From assembly GCA_016793465.1 (NCBI GenBank), contig JAEUJW010000089.1, forward strand, positions 124,001-188,000: 64,000 bases of DNA, read 5' to 3'. Below, in pieces: positions 38,160-46,958 of this stretch (position 1 is the first letter of the stretch; each line of letters opens with the position of its first letter). Source of the stretch: Myxococcales bacterium (GTDB lineage Bacteria > Myxococcota > Polyangia > Nannocystales > Nannocystaceae). The notes beneath the pieces are model-generated. The model was not told where the DNA came from. It saw only the letters and a list, made by a program, of their open reading frames with translations, and did no database searches. A program made the position numbers and the translations under genes.

Positions 38160-39437
38160 ATGCGGCGACCGGCGCGGAGCTCTCTCGTCATCCTCATGAC
38201 CCTCGCGAGCTGCGCCCCGGGCAAGGCCGGCAGCGAGAGCCCCGGCCAGCCCGACGACGGCGACGCCAGCGGCGAGACCACGACCCCGGAGCCCACGACC
38301 GGCAGCGGCGGAGCCACCGCCGCGAGCACCGGACCCGGCACGACCTGCGGCGACGGCGTGCTCGACCCCGACGAGCCGTGCGACGACGGCAACTCCGTCG
38401 CCGACGACGGCTGCCGGCCGGATTGTTCGCTCGTGGTCGAGGCCTTCGACCGCACGTTCGTCGGCGTCATGCCGCGGACCGTGGCCGTCGCGCCGGGCGG
38501 CGACCTCGTCGTCGGCGGCACACGCACGAAGCCCGCGATCCGCCCGTGGCTCGCGCGCCTCGCCGTGAACGGCGCGTCGAAGTGGGAGCAGACCCCGGCC
38601 GACCCGGCGATCGGCAGCTCCGTGCTGGCCCTCGGGGTCGCTGCCGACGGCACGATCCACGCCGCGGGCGGCACGACCTACGACGACGTCGCCGGCGAGG
38701 CCTGGCTCGCGCACCTCACCGCCGAGGGCGCCGCGCTCGACGCCGACGCGTTCACCATCGGCGACTACACCCGCGCCCAGGGCCTCGCGCCCGGGCCCGC
38801 GTCGTCGTGGTACGTCGGCGGCGAGGCGGGCACCTACAGCGCGTGGGTCCGCCGGATCGACGGCGCGGGCGAGCCGCTGTGGACCTGGACGCAGCCCGAC
38901 GCCTCGGCCTACGCGCTGGCCGTCGATCCGCTCGGCGACGCCTTCGCGGCCGGCGTCGTGTACGGCGCCGCCGGGGCGGTGTGGCGCATCGATCCCGACG
39001 GCGCGACGCGGTGGACACGCCCGCAACCGACCCCGTGGCTGGAGCTCGCCGTCGACGCCGTCGGCGCGCTCTACGTCGCCGGCAGCCAGCAGGACGGGGC
39101 GCAGCTGCGGCTGTGGATCGCCAAGCTCGACGCGGACGGCGACGAGGTGTGGCGCCGCGATTACGCCGCGATCGACGAGGGCGAGGGCTCCGACGGCGCC
39201 GGCGGCCTCGTCGTCTCGCCCGGCGGCGCCGTGTTCTGCGCGACCCAGGTGCTCGGGCAGGGCTCACGCGTCGACGCCTTCGCCGCCGCCGACGGCGCGC
39301 CGATCTGGGCCGCCAGCGAACTCCTGTGGCGCTGGGAGGCCATCGCCGTGCTCCCGACGGGCGACCCTGTCGTGGCCGGCTGGGACATCGCGGGCCCCGA
39401 CGCGACCGGCGTGGTCCGCGTCTACGACGCGCCGTGA
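38160..39437 (+). CDS. Lipoprotein with one DUF4215 repeat and a beta-propeller
   Basis: ATG 38160 gives MRRPARSSLVILMTLASC with lipid Cys 18; 425 residues. A Thr/Gly linker (residues 20-60) leads to one DUF4215 unit, TCGDGVLDPDEPCDDGNS. From about residue 95 there are repeated strands with DG turns (AVAPGGDLVVGG, GVAADGTIHAAGG, AVDPLGDAFAAG, VVSPGGAVFCATQ), characteristic of delta-60/SBBP-type propellers. Function is likely protein or ligand binding at the surface. The frame opens far upstream (37164) across the S58 gene, but the lipoprotein start is convincing. It is convergent with the hypothetical protein 32 bases on. Confidence 0.8.
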   Translation: MRRPARSSLVILMTLASCAPGKAGSESPGQPDDGDASGETTTPEPTTGSGGATAASTGPGTTCGDGVLDPDEPCDDGNSVADDGCRPDCSLVVEAFDRTFVGVMPRTVAVAPGGDLVVGGTRTKPAIRPWLARLAVNGASKWEQTPADPAIGSSVLALGVAADGTIHAAGGTTYDDVAGEAWLAHLTAEGAALDADAFTIGDYTRAQGLAPGPASSWYVGGEAGTYSAWVRRIDGAGEPLWTWTQPDASAYALAVDPLGDAFAAGVVYGAAGAVWRIDPDGATRWTRPQPTPWLELAVDAVGALYVAGSQQDGAQLRLWIAKLDADGDEVWRRDYAAIDEGEGSDGAGGLVVSPGGAVFCATQVLGQGSRVDAFAAADGAPIWAASELLWRWEAIAVLPTGDPVVAGWDIAGPDATGVVRVYDAP

Positions 39438-39469
39438 TCCACCGCGCCGTCACGAGTCGTCGGCGCCGT

Positions 39470-40204
39470 TCAGCCCGCCGGCGTGAAGTGAGGCAGCCAC
39501 GTCGGCACGACCACGGGCGCCGGCGCCGGACGGAACACCCGGCAGGCCCCGTGATCGTCGACCCCGAGGGGGAACAGCCCGTGCTCGAGCAGCTCGAGCT
39601 CGACCTCGTGGGGGTTCTCGGCGAACGTCGGGTGGAGCAGGGCGAACGTCACGACGTCGTCGACGATCCCGCGGGCGACCTGCACGAGCATCTCGCGGGC
39701 GAACCGCGCGCGCGCACACACGGACGCGCCCGGATCGTCGATACGCAGCGGCAGGCCGCGATACGGGTGACCCTCGCCGCCGGCACGGAGCAGCGCCGTC
39801 GCCAGGCGCTCGACCGCCGGCGCCGCCGACCACGTCAGCCCGCCGCGATAGTACCCGTAACAATCCTCGCTCTCCGCGTGTCCGGGCACCGCCGGATCCA
39901 CGAGCAGCGCGAGCGGGCACTCGGCCCACGCGAGCGTGCACGCGGCCGGCAACGGCGGCGACGGGTAGCGCCGCTCGATGAACTCGACGAACGCCGCGGC
40001 CTCGCCGTCGATCGCCCGCAACGCCCGCAGCACCGTGCCGTCGGCATCCACGAGCGCACGCACGATCCGCCACCAGCGCTCGAGACAAGCCAGCGCGGAG
40101 CCCCGGTCCCCGGTCGGCGCCGCGATCACGGCTCCGAGGTCGAGCGCCGCCACGCGGCCGAGGATCCTGCGCACCTCCGGTGGGGCGTCGGCGTCGGAGC
40201 GCAT
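39470..40204 (-). CDS. Hypothetical cytoplasmic protein
   Basis: ATG 40204 gives 244 residues beginning MRSDADAPPEVRRILGRVAA; upstream in-frame codons look like noise. It has no signal peptide or membrane segment. It shows helical stretches (ACLERWWRIVRALVDADG, AFVEFIERRY) and strands; a motif DCYGYYRGGLTWSAAPAVERL is distinctive. Cysteines are few and scattered. A second long frame on the same strand covers most of it (39450-40508), but the amino-acid composition favours this one. I do not recognise a family; confidence in the gene is moderate. Confidence 0.55.
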   Translation of the reverse strand: MRSDADAPPEVRRILGRVAALDLGAVIAAPTGDRGSALACLERWWRIVRALVDADGTVLRALRAIDGEAAAFVEFIERRYPSPPLPAACTLAWAECPLALLVDPAVPGHAESEDCYGYYRGGLTWSAAPAVERLATALLRAGGEGHPYRGLPLRIDDPGASVCARARFAREMLVQVARGIVDDVVTFALLHPTFAENPHEVELELLEHGLFPLGVDDHGACRVFRPAPAPVVVPTWLPHFTPAG

Positions 40205-40292
40205 GCGGACGACACAGTAGTGCGACGCCGCCCGCAAGTCGACGCCTTGCACACGTCTGGCGGGGGCTTCGTAGCCCTGACACGGTCGGCTC

Positions 40293-40539
40293 ATGCGCCG
40301 TGGCATGGCCCTCGTCGTCTGCTGGGCGTGCGCCTGCGGACCGTCCGCGCCGATGAACGGCGACGGGGCCGGCTCGACAGGTTCGACCTCGGGGCCCGAC
40401 GGACCGACCGGGTCGAGCGTCCGGCGGCTGCTCGACCTCCTCGACGCTCCTCGTCTGCATCGCCACGCAGCCGGGCGTCGGCGCGACGGTCGCGGTGTGC
40501 AACGACACCGCCGAAAACTACCCACCGTGCCGGAGTTGA
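40293..40539 (+). pseudogene. Small lipoprotein broken by a one-base frameshift
   Basis: The start MRRGMALVVCWACACGPS is a lipoprotein signal and is followed by a Ser/Thr/Gly linker. Near base 40418 the linker breaks: the original frame turns Arg/Leu-rich, while the +1-shifted frame reads SGGCSTSSTLLVCIATQPG, then VAVCNDTAENYPPCRS and TGA at 40537-40539, which looks like real coding sequence. A single-base insertion is the simplest reading, either a true mutation or a sequencing error. With the shift repaired it would be an 80-residue Cys-containing lipoprotein. Confidence 0.45.
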
Positions 40540-40584
40540 CGAGATAGGCCTCGAACGAGCTCGGAGGTGGCCGCGGGGACGGGC

Positions 40585-42318
40585 TCAGGGTTTTTTCAGC
40601 TGGCCGAGGAGCCAGGTCGAGAGGTCGCCGAGGAACTTCGGGTCGACGCGGCGGCCCGGGGTCAGGTAGTTCGCGGGGATCGACTCGCCGGGCTCATTCT
40701 TAAAGAGGTGGTCGAGGTTCGGGTAGGTCTGGGTGGTGGCCTTGCGATTGAATTTTTTGGCCAGCTTCTGCAGGGATTGGGGGTCGCGGCTGGGGTCGAC
40801 TTCGAAGTCTTTGCCGCCCTGGGTGATGAGGATGGGGGTCTGGCCGCGGGCGAGGAGGTCGGCGGGGTCGACGGCGAGGGCCTCGCGGATCCACTGGCCG
40901 GTGCGGGCGAGCTCGGGGGGCACGTCCTTGCCGGTCTTCAGGGCCTGCAGGGTGCGGTCCTGGGTCTTCCTGGCGTCGGCGCGGAGCTCGGGCGGGACCG
41001 ACTCGATGGCGGCCTTGGCCTGCGCCTTTAATATTTCTTCGTAGGGGCGGCCGGGGGTGGCGAGCAGGGCGACGGCCTTGATCCCGCGGCCCTCGCTGGA
41101 CAGCTCGAGGGCCTTCCAGCCGCCCTCGCCGTGGCCGACGATGGCGATGCGGTCGGGGTCGACCTCGTCCTGCACGAGCAATGTGCGCAGGCCGCGGCGG
41201 GCGTCCTCGAGCTGGGCGAGGTAGCTGATCGGGCCGTCGTCGCTGCTGCCGAAGCCGCGTTCGTCGAAGCGGAGCACCACCATGCCGGCCTGCGCGAGGG
41301 CGTCGGTGATCTCGTGGCTGCCGAGGTCGACCGGCGGCGGGCCGGCGAAGCCGTGGCGGTCCTGCTGGCCCGTGCTCGAGAGGAACAGGACCGCGGGGAA
41401 CGGGCCCTTGCCGGCGGGGATCAAGACCTCGCCGGCGAGCCTGGGCTCGTTGGCCTGGCCGGGCAGCTCGACCTCGCGGCGGGTGAACGTCGCGCTCGCG
41501 GGCGGGGCGTAGGTGAGGGTGGCCGGCGGGTCGATCGACCATTTGGGCCAGGCCGGCGGATTCTTTAATGTGAGCACCTCGAGGTCGTCGGCGGCGACCT
41601 CGACGCGCTGGATCCGCCCGTCGAGCAGGTGGATCACCTCGCCGAGGCTCGTGCGCACCACCGCGGCGGTCGGCGCCTTGGGGTCGGGGATCACGAGGTT
41701 CGCGGTGTAGTCGGTCGGCAGGCTGCCCGACAGGCTGACCAGGCGCCACGACAGCTCGCCCTCGGGCAGGCGGCGCAGGCCGAACATCAGCTCCTCGTGC
41801 AGCATGGTGGCGAAGGCCATGAACGCGGTGCCTGTCCTGAAGGACAGGTCCTCCTTCTCGCGGCCGGCGCGGAACTCGAGCAGGTCGCCCTTGCGTTCGA
41901 ACCTGAGGTCGAGGGCCTTGCTGCGTTCGAACCCGCGGACGAGCTCGCCGCGGTCGTCGAGCACGACCTCGCCGGCGCTGCGCAGGGGCTCGGGCGGGGA
42001 GGTCTGGGTGTTGGGGGCGCTGCTCGGCGGGGTGAGTTCGGTGCGGGTGGAGAACTTGTGGAGGTCGCCCTCGCGGCCGTCGTAGCGGCCCCACGAGGTG
42101 CCGATCTGCTTGCCGCCCTGGATGAGGGTGAACACGCGGACCTCGCCGGGGCTGTAGAGCTGGCCGGGGGGTTTGCCGGGCCAGGCGAGGTGGGCGGCCG
42201 GCGGGGCGTCCTGGGCCTGTCCGGGGGCCTCGGGGGCCTCGCCGGCCGGGATTTTCAGGCAGCCGGGGGCGGCGGCGAGGGCGACGGCGAGGAGCGTGAG
42301 GGCGAGACGCGGCGGCAC
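40585..42318 (-). CDS. Alpha/beta-hydrolase-fold lipoprotein lacking the nucleophilic serine
   Basis: GTG 42318 gives a lipoprotein signal ([12 protein letters not shown]) and 577 residues. Residues 30-290 form an N-terminal region without a recognised fold. The hydrolase domain follows ([33 protein letters not shown]). At the nucleophile elbow the sequence is [10 protein letters not shown] where this subgroup normally has GHSEGG, so the Ser is a Gly. A candidate acid ([12 protein letters not shown]) and His ([10 protein letters not shown]) remain. It may be a non-catalytic binding protein, or use another residue. It is divergent from the CoA-transferase gene with 24 bases between starts. A perfect dispersed palindrome lies inside it at 41831. 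Confidence 0.83.
   Translation of the reverse strand: MPPRLALTLLAVALAAAPGCLKIPAGEAPEAPGQAQDAPPAAHLAWPGKPPGQLYSPGEVRVFTLIQGGKQIGTSWGRYDGREGDLHKFSTRTELTPPSSAPNTQTSPPEPLRSAGEVVLDDRGELVRGFERSKALDLRFERKGDLLEFRAGREKEDLSFRTGTAFMAFATMLHEELMFGLRRLPEGELSWRLVSLSGSLPTDYTANLVIPDPKAPTAAVVRTSLGEVIHLLDGRIQRVEVAADDLEVLTLKNPPAWPKWSIDPPATLTYAPPASATFTRREVELPGQANEPRLAGEVLIPAGKGPFPAVLFLSSTGQQDRHGFAGPPPVDLGSHEITDALAQAGMVVLRFDERGFGSSDDGPISYLAQLEDARRGLRTLLVQDEVDPDRIAIVGHGEGGWKALELSSEGRGIKAVALLATPGRPYEEILKAQAKAAIESVPPELRADARKTQDRTLQALKTGKDVPPELARTGQWIREALAVDPADLLARGQTPILITQGGKDFEVDPSRDPQSLQKLAKKFNRKATTQTYPNLDHLFKNEPGESIPANYLTPGRRVDPKFLGDLSTWLLGQLKKP
41831..41849. repeat. Dispersed palindrome copy, CTGTCC-TGAA-GGACAG(GT)
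   Basis: Perfect arms, extended to a 7-base stem CCTGTCC/GGACAGG. It is read on the minus strand as Leu-Ser-Phe-Arg-Thr-Gly. Confidence 0.85.
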
Positions 42319-42342
42319 GAGCGGGACTATAACCTCCGGCGT

Positions 42343-43002
42343 ATGCCGTGGAGCCGCGAAGACATGGCCGCGAGGGCGGCGCAGGAGCTGCCCCAGGGCA
42401 GCGTCGTCAACCTGGGGATCGGGATCCCGACGCTGCTCAGCAACTACATCCGGCCGGAGCAGGGGATCTTGCTGCACTCGGAGAACGGCCTCCTGGGCAT
42501 GGGGCCGTTCCCCTACGACGACGAGGTCGACGCGCGGGTGATCAACGCCGGCAAGCAGACGGTGACGGTGGTGCCGGGCGGGTCGACCTTCGACTCGGCG
42601 CTGAGCTTCGCCATGATCCGCGGCGGGCACGTCGACGTCGCGGTGCTCGGGGCCATGCAGGTGTCGGCCCGCGGCGACCTCGCCAACTGGATGGTGCCGG
42701 GCCAGAAGGTCGCGGGCATCGGCGGGGCGATGGACCTGGCGACCGGGGCCCGCAAGGTGATCGCCCTGATGACGCACACCGAGAAGAACGGGACCAGCAA
42801 GCTGGTGCCCGAGTGCACGCTGCCGCTGACGGCCATGCGCTGCGTCAACCTCGTCATCACCGAGCTGGCGGTCATCGCGGTCGAGGCCGACGGGCTGCGG
42901 CTCGTCGAGTGCGCGCCGGGGGTGACGGTCGACCAGGTGGTGAAGGCGACGGCGGCGGAGCTGGCGGTGCCCGGGGGCGTGACGCGTGCGGCGGCTGGCT
43001 GA
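42343..43002 (+). CDS. scoB: 3-oxoacid CoA-transferase, subunit B
   Basis: 219 residues, the usual length of the B subunit. [14 protein letters not shown], the catalytic-Glu motif [11 protein letters not shown] and the later [20 protein letters not shown] are diagnostic. With subunit A it moves CoA between succinyl- or acetyl-CoA and acetoacetate-type acids. Normally A and B are adjacent, but the upstream gene is divergent and unrelated, and the downstream gene is a rhomboid protease, so the A partner must be elsewhere. The upstream boundary shared with the hydrolase is only 24 bases. Confidence 0.93.
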   Translation: MPWSREDMAARAAQELPQGSVVNLGIGIPTLLSNYIRPEQGILLHSENGLLGMGPFPYDDEVDARVINAGKQTVTVVPGGSTFDSALSFAMIRGGHVDVAVLGAMQVSARGDLANWMVPGQKVAGIGGAMDLATGARKVIALMTHTEKNGTSKLVPECTLPLTAMRCVNLVITELAVIAVEADGLRLVECAPGVTVDQVVKATAAELAVPGGVTRAAAG

Positions 43003-44005
43003 GTGCGCGGACGGGCGGCGGGCGGGCGACCTGGTCGACACGCTGCTGGCCCACGGGATCGACAGCCAGGTCCGCGGCGAGGGCGAGCGCGAGGTGTGGG
43101 TGCTCGACGACGACGCGCTCGCGCGGGCGAACACAATTTTTAAAGAGTTCGAGGAGAACGGGCCGCAGGCGGCCGCGGGCAAGGCGGCGGAGATCCGCAG
43201 GCGACGCGAGCAGGAGCAGGCCGGGCGCGACCACAACTTCGTGCACGTGCGCTCGACCTGGCGCGAGGCGGAGGAGCTCGGGCTCGGCCCGGTGACGATC
43301 TTCTTGATCGTCGGATCGGTGCTCGTCGGGGTCTACAGCGGGATGGGCGACCCGCAGACCATGACGGTGCAGAACCTCAGCATCGAGCCGTGGCGCTCGG
43401 GCGAGTTCCTCGGGCGCGTGCGCGACGGCGAGGTGTGGCGGCTGGTGACGCCGATGTTCATCCACTTCGGCCTGGTGCACCTGCTGTTCAACATGATGGG
43501 GGTGCAGCGGTTCGCGCGGGCGGTCGAGCATCACCACGGGTCGCTGATCCTGATGTTGCTGGTGCTGTGGACGCAGATCCCCGGGGCGATCGGGCAGTAC
43601 GTGACGACCGGGCCGTGGTTCGGCGGGATGTCGGGCGTGCTGTACGGGCTGTTCGGGTTCGTGTGGATGCAGGCGCGGTTCAACCGGCGGCGGCGCTACG
43701 TCATCGACGAGTTCACGACGTGGATGATGCTGGTGTGGTTCATCGTCTGCCTGACCGGCGGGGCGGGGCCGATCGCCAACGTGGCCCACGCGGGCGGGCT
43801 CATCGCGGGGATTTTGGCGGGGCTGCCGGCGTACCTCGGCTATCTGCGCGGGCGCGCGGCCAACGCCGAGTTCAATCAGCACAGCTGGGCCGACGTGCAC
43901 GTGCGCGGCAAGTCGCGGGTGTACCGCCAATTCGTGGCGCCGTACGTGCCGCTGTGGCTGCTGCTGATCGCGGGCGTGGCGATCGCTCTGGAACACCTGG
44001 GCTGA
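42986..44005 (+). CDS. Rhomboid-family intramembrane serine protease
   Basis: The GTG start at 42986 overlaps the end of the CoA-transferase gene by 17 bases. The 339 residues begin with a cytosolic domain like that of GlpG ([20 protein letters not shown], ending before the first helix near residue 105). The membrane core has six or so helices; the catalytic Ser is in [10 protein letters not shown] and the His in [11 protein letters not shown]. The loop-1 motif appears as [19 protein letters not shown]. Rhomboids cut membrane proteins within or near helices. Myxosortase is rhomboid-like, but this one has the GlpG layout. Substrate unknown. Confidence 0.92.
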   Translation: MRRLAECADGRRAGDLVDTLLAHGIDSQVRGEGEREVWVLDDDALARANTIFKEFEENGPQAAAGKAAEIRRRREQEQAGRDHNFVHVRSTWREAEELGLGPVTIFLIVGSVLVGVYSGMGDPQTMTVQNLSIEPWRSGEFLGRVRDGEVWRLVTPMFIHFGLVHLLFNMMGVQRFARAVEHHHGSLILMLLVLWTQIPGAIGQYVTTGPWFGGMSGVLYGLFGFVWMQARFNRRRRYVIDEFTTWMMLVWFIVCLTGGAGPIANVAHAGGLIAGILAGLPAYLGYLRGRAANAEFNQHSWADVHVRGKSRVYRQFVAPYVPLWLLLIAGVAIALEHLG

Positions 44006-44080
44006 CGCGGCGGGAGCCTCGCGCACGGTCCGATCGCGGAGAGTGGCGAGGCGCGGGCGGGTGTGCGATGGTCGGCCCGG

Positions 44081-45316
44081 ATGGTGCCCCTCGAGCACAC
44101 GGCGCTGCGGCTGGACAACGGGCTGCGGGTGGTGATCGTGCCGCGGGTCGGGTCACCGCTGGCGACGGTGTGGGTGCGCTACGGGGTCGGGGCGGGCGAC
44201 GACCCGCCGGAGCACCGCGGGCTGGCGCACCTGGTCGAGCACCTGCTGTTCACCGGGTCGCGACATACGTACGGGTCCGATACGTCGGACCATCTGTATC
44301 AGGCGCGGGCGCTGGGGGCCAACGGGGCGACGGCGGCGGCGACCACCGACTACTATCAATCGGTGCCGCGGGTGAATCTGGAGCGAGTGTTGTGGCTCGA
44401 GAGCGACCGCATGGGCTACATGCGCGGCGAGGTCACGCGCGCGGAGGTCGAGCTGGCGCGCCAGGTCGTCGATACGGAGTTGAAAATTATTAAGAACGAT
44501 CCGCAGGCGCGGATGTTCGGGCGCGTGCACAACGCGGTGTTCCCCGCGCCGCACCCGTTCCACGACCCGGAGGACGCGTCGACGCTGGCGCGCGTGGACG
44601 TGGCGACCGTCGAGGGGTTCCTGGCGCGCTATGTGGTGCCGGCGAACGCGATATTAATTGTTGTGGGAGACCTGCCGAACGACATCGAGGGGCTGGTGCG
44701 GCGGTACTTCGCGGGGCTGCCGGGCGGGACGGCGCCGGTGCGGCCCGCGGTGCCGGCCTCGCCGCTGACGACCGGGGCGCTCATGCGCGAGGCGGCGGAG
44801 GCGGCGATGATTAAAATCGGGTGGCCCTCGCCGGTGCAGCGGACGCGGGGGGACGCGGCGGCGGACCTCGCGGCGGTGCTGCTCGAGCGCAACCTCGGCG
44901 GGCGGCTGTGGGCGGAGGACGGAGCGATCGCCACGCTCGAGGCGCAGCAGGTCAGCAAGGCCGGGAGCTCGTTGTTCGTGGTCCAGGCGGTCGGGCGGCC
45001 GGGGTCGCTGGCGCGTGAGGTGCTGCGGGCGGTCGAGGCGGCGGTCGCGAACCTGGCCGGCGTGAGCGCGGAGGAGGTGGCGGCGGCGCGGGCGGTGATG
45101 CGGGTCGAGGCGATGGACCGGCGCGGGTCGACGATGGCGCTGGCGGAGACGATCGCCGCGCACATGACCGCGTACGGCAAGGCGGACGCGCTGGCGGACG
45201 AGCTGCAGCGCTACCACTCGACCGGGGTCGAGGACGTGGTCGCGCTGGCGCGGGACGCGTTGATGACGGCGAGGCGGGCCGCGCTGCTGGCCGACGCGGA
45301 GGGGGGGCGCGCGTGA
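44081..45316 (+). CDS. M16-family zinc peptidase (active member)
   Basis: ATG 44081 gives 411 residues; GTG 44063 is a longer alternative. The inverted zinc motif HLVEHLLF (HxxEH) lies near residue 47, with the third ligand expected in the ARQVVDTELKII segment. The MPP-like fold of two halves is present. Enzymes of this family degrade peptides inside a closed chamber. It lacks a signal peptide as drawn. The next gene, 89 bases on, codes for a related protein without the motif; M16 enzymes often function as such active/inactive pairs. Several stretches have runs of A/T-ending codons (for example near 44483, 44650 and 44811). Confidence 0.9.
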   Translation: MVPLEHTALRLDNGLRVVIVPRVGSPLATVWVRYGVGAGDDPPEHRGLAHLVEHLLFTGSRHTYGSDTSDHLYQARALGANGATAAATTDYYQSVPRVNLERVLWLESDRMGYMRGEVTRAEVELARQVVDTELKIIKNDPQARMFGRVHNAVFPAPHPFHDPEDASTLARVDVATVEGFLARYVVPANAILIVVGDLPNDIEGLVRRYFAGLPGGTAPVRPAVPASPLTTGALMREAAEAAMIKIGWPSPVQRTRGDAAADLAAVLLERNLGGRLWAEDGAIATLEAQQVSKAGSSLFVVQAVGRPGSLAREVLRAVEAAVANLAGVSAEEVAAARAVMRVEAMDRRGSTMALAETIAAHMTAYGKADALADELQRYHSTGVEDVVALARDALMTARRAALLADAEGGRA

Positions 45317-45366
45317 GGTCGGCGCGGTGCACCTGTGCTGCGCGGCGGGAGCGGCCTCGGGTGAGG

Positions 45367-45384
45367 CTGGCTCTCGGGACAGGT
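45367..45384. repeat. Dispersed palindrome copy, CTGGCT-CTCG-GGACAG(GT)
   Basis: Two mismatches in the left arm. It lies between the two M16 genes if the second starts at GTG 45405. Confidence 0.45.
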
Positions 45385-45404
45385 GGCGTGAGCGGGGGCG
45401 CTTC

Positions 45405-46736
45405 GTGAGGCGGCGGGCGTTCGTGGCGGGGCTGTCGCTGGCGGGCTGCGCCGACGGGTGGCGGCGGACGCCGCCGGACACGACGGAGCGGCCGGAGGCG
45501 GCGGGGCCGGCGTGGATGCGCCAGCAGCTGCCGTCGGGGGCGGTGCTGCTGCAGTCGGGTGCGGCGGAGGGGTCGACGGTGCACCTCGGAGTGTCGTGGC
45601 TGGCGGTCGGCGAGGACCCGCCGGAGGCGCCGGGGCTGACGGCGCTGGGCATGGCGGCGCTGGTGGATCGGGTGCTGCGCGACGAGCTGGTGCGGGTCGG
45701 CGCGGTGCCGCGGGTCGCGTGGACCGGCGACGGCGGGGCGCTGCAGGTGACGGTGCCGAGGGAGTCGGCGGAGGAGGTGGCGGACCTGCTGGCGCGGAGG
45801 ATCCGCGTGCCGGCTGTCGACGAGCTCGGCTTCACGGCGGCGCACGGGCGGGCCCAGGCGGAGGCGGCGATCGCCCGGGCCGACCCGCAGCGGGTTGCGG
45901 TGCGCGCGCTCGACGCGGCGATCTTCCCCGCGGGGCACCCGTACGTGCACCGCGGCGCGGCCACGCGGGCGAGCCTGCAGGCCATGACGCGCGCGGGGGT
46001 GACGGCGCAGATGCTACGCACGCTGGTGCCGGCGCGCACGATGTGGCTGGCGATCGGGGACGCGTCGGTCGGCGGGGCGATCGCCCGGGCGTGGTCCGGC
46101 TGGTCGCCGGAGACCGGGGCGGTGCCGTCGGTCGCGCTGCCGGCGGCGCACAGGCGCGGGCCGATCGCGCTCGTCGACCGGCCGGGGCTCGACCAGGCGG
46201 TCATCGCCATCGGGCGCGTGGGCCTGGCGGCGGACGACGCCGACGCGGTGTACGCGGGGCGGGTCATGCGGATCCTGCGGAGCGCGGTGCACGAGCGGCT
46301 GCGCGGCGACCGCGGGCTCGCGTACTACACCGACGGCGGGCACGACGAGGGCCGGCTCGGCGGGCGGCTGCGGCTGCTGACGCAGGTCGACGCGGGGGCG
46401 GCCGGCGAGGCGTTGAAGGTGATGCTGTGGGCGCTCGGGCACGTGCAGGAGCTCGCGGTGGCGCAGCGCTGGGTCGACGAGCAGGACACGTACGACGCGC
46501 TCGAGGAGGTGTTCCGCCAGGCGTCGCCGGGCGGGCGGATCTCGGCGATGGCGCGCCGTCACCAGCTCGGGCGACCGCCGATCGATCGCCCGCCGGCGCG
46601 GCGACCGGTCACGAAGCTGGCGGCCGTGAGCGACGCGCTGCTGCTGCCGGGGTACTGGCAGATCGTGTGTGTCGGCGACCGGCGCCGGCTGCAGGCGCAG
46701 CTCGAGAAGTTCGGCGAAGTGAGGGCGAGCGGCTGA
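45405..46736 (+). CDS. M16-like lipoprotein without the zinc motif (inactive partner)
   Basis: GTG 45405 has a purine-rich ribosome-binding site and begins a lipoprotein signal, RRRAFVAGLSLAGC (Cys 15); 443 residues. Upstream codons in this frame look like noise. The fold follows the M16 pattern (LPSGAVLLQSGAAEGSTVHLGV, ALDAAIFPAGHPY, RGLAYYTDGGHDEG), but the HxxEH position reads GLTALGMAALVDR, so zinc binding is lost. Non-catalytic M16 subunits pair with catalytic ones in mitochondrial processing peptidase and PqqF/G-type systems. Together with the previous gene this suggests a heterodimer. The lipid anchor implies envelope location, whereas the partner lacks an obvious signal. Confidence 0.82.
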   Translation: MRRRAFVAGLSLAGCADGWRRTPPDTTERPEAAGPAWMRQQLPSGAVLLQSGAAEGSTVHLGVSWLAVGEDPPEAPGLTALGMAALVDRVLRDELVRVGAVPRVAWTGDGGALQVTVPRESAEEVADLLARRIRVPAVDELGFTAAHGRAQAEAAIARADPQRVAVRALDAAIFPAGHPYVHRGAATRASLQAMTRAGVTAQMLRTLVPARTMWLAIGDASVGGAIARAWSGWSPETGAVPSVALPAAHRRGPIALVDRPGLDQAVIAIGRVGLAADDADAVYAGRVMRILRSAVHERLRGDRGLAYYTDGGHDEGRLGGRLRLLTQVDAGAAGEALKVMLWALGHVQELAVAQRWVDEQDTYDALEEVFRQASPGGRISAMARRHQLGRPPIDRPPARRPVTKLAAVSDALLLPGYWQIVCVGDRRRLQAQLEKFGEVRASG

Positions 46737-46958
46737 ACGCGGCGGACGACGCCGGCGCGGTGGGCCGCGCGCGGGGCGGTCACACCGACTCCGGCGTGAT
46801 CTACGTGCTCGGTGTCATCGCCCACGAGCGACGCGACCTCGACCGCGCCGGCAGCGTCAGCCCCCGGAGTGACGCGCGCGCGCTCACGCCTGCCTGCGCG
46901 TCTCCGGCAGCGACGCGAGCGCCGCGAGCGGATGTGCCGGGAACGGGCCCGGCGTGGC

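Noticed and set aside
46737..46958. Possible short gene after the M16 lipoprotein
   Set aside because: The open frames are tails of shadows; no start, ribosome-binding site or domain.
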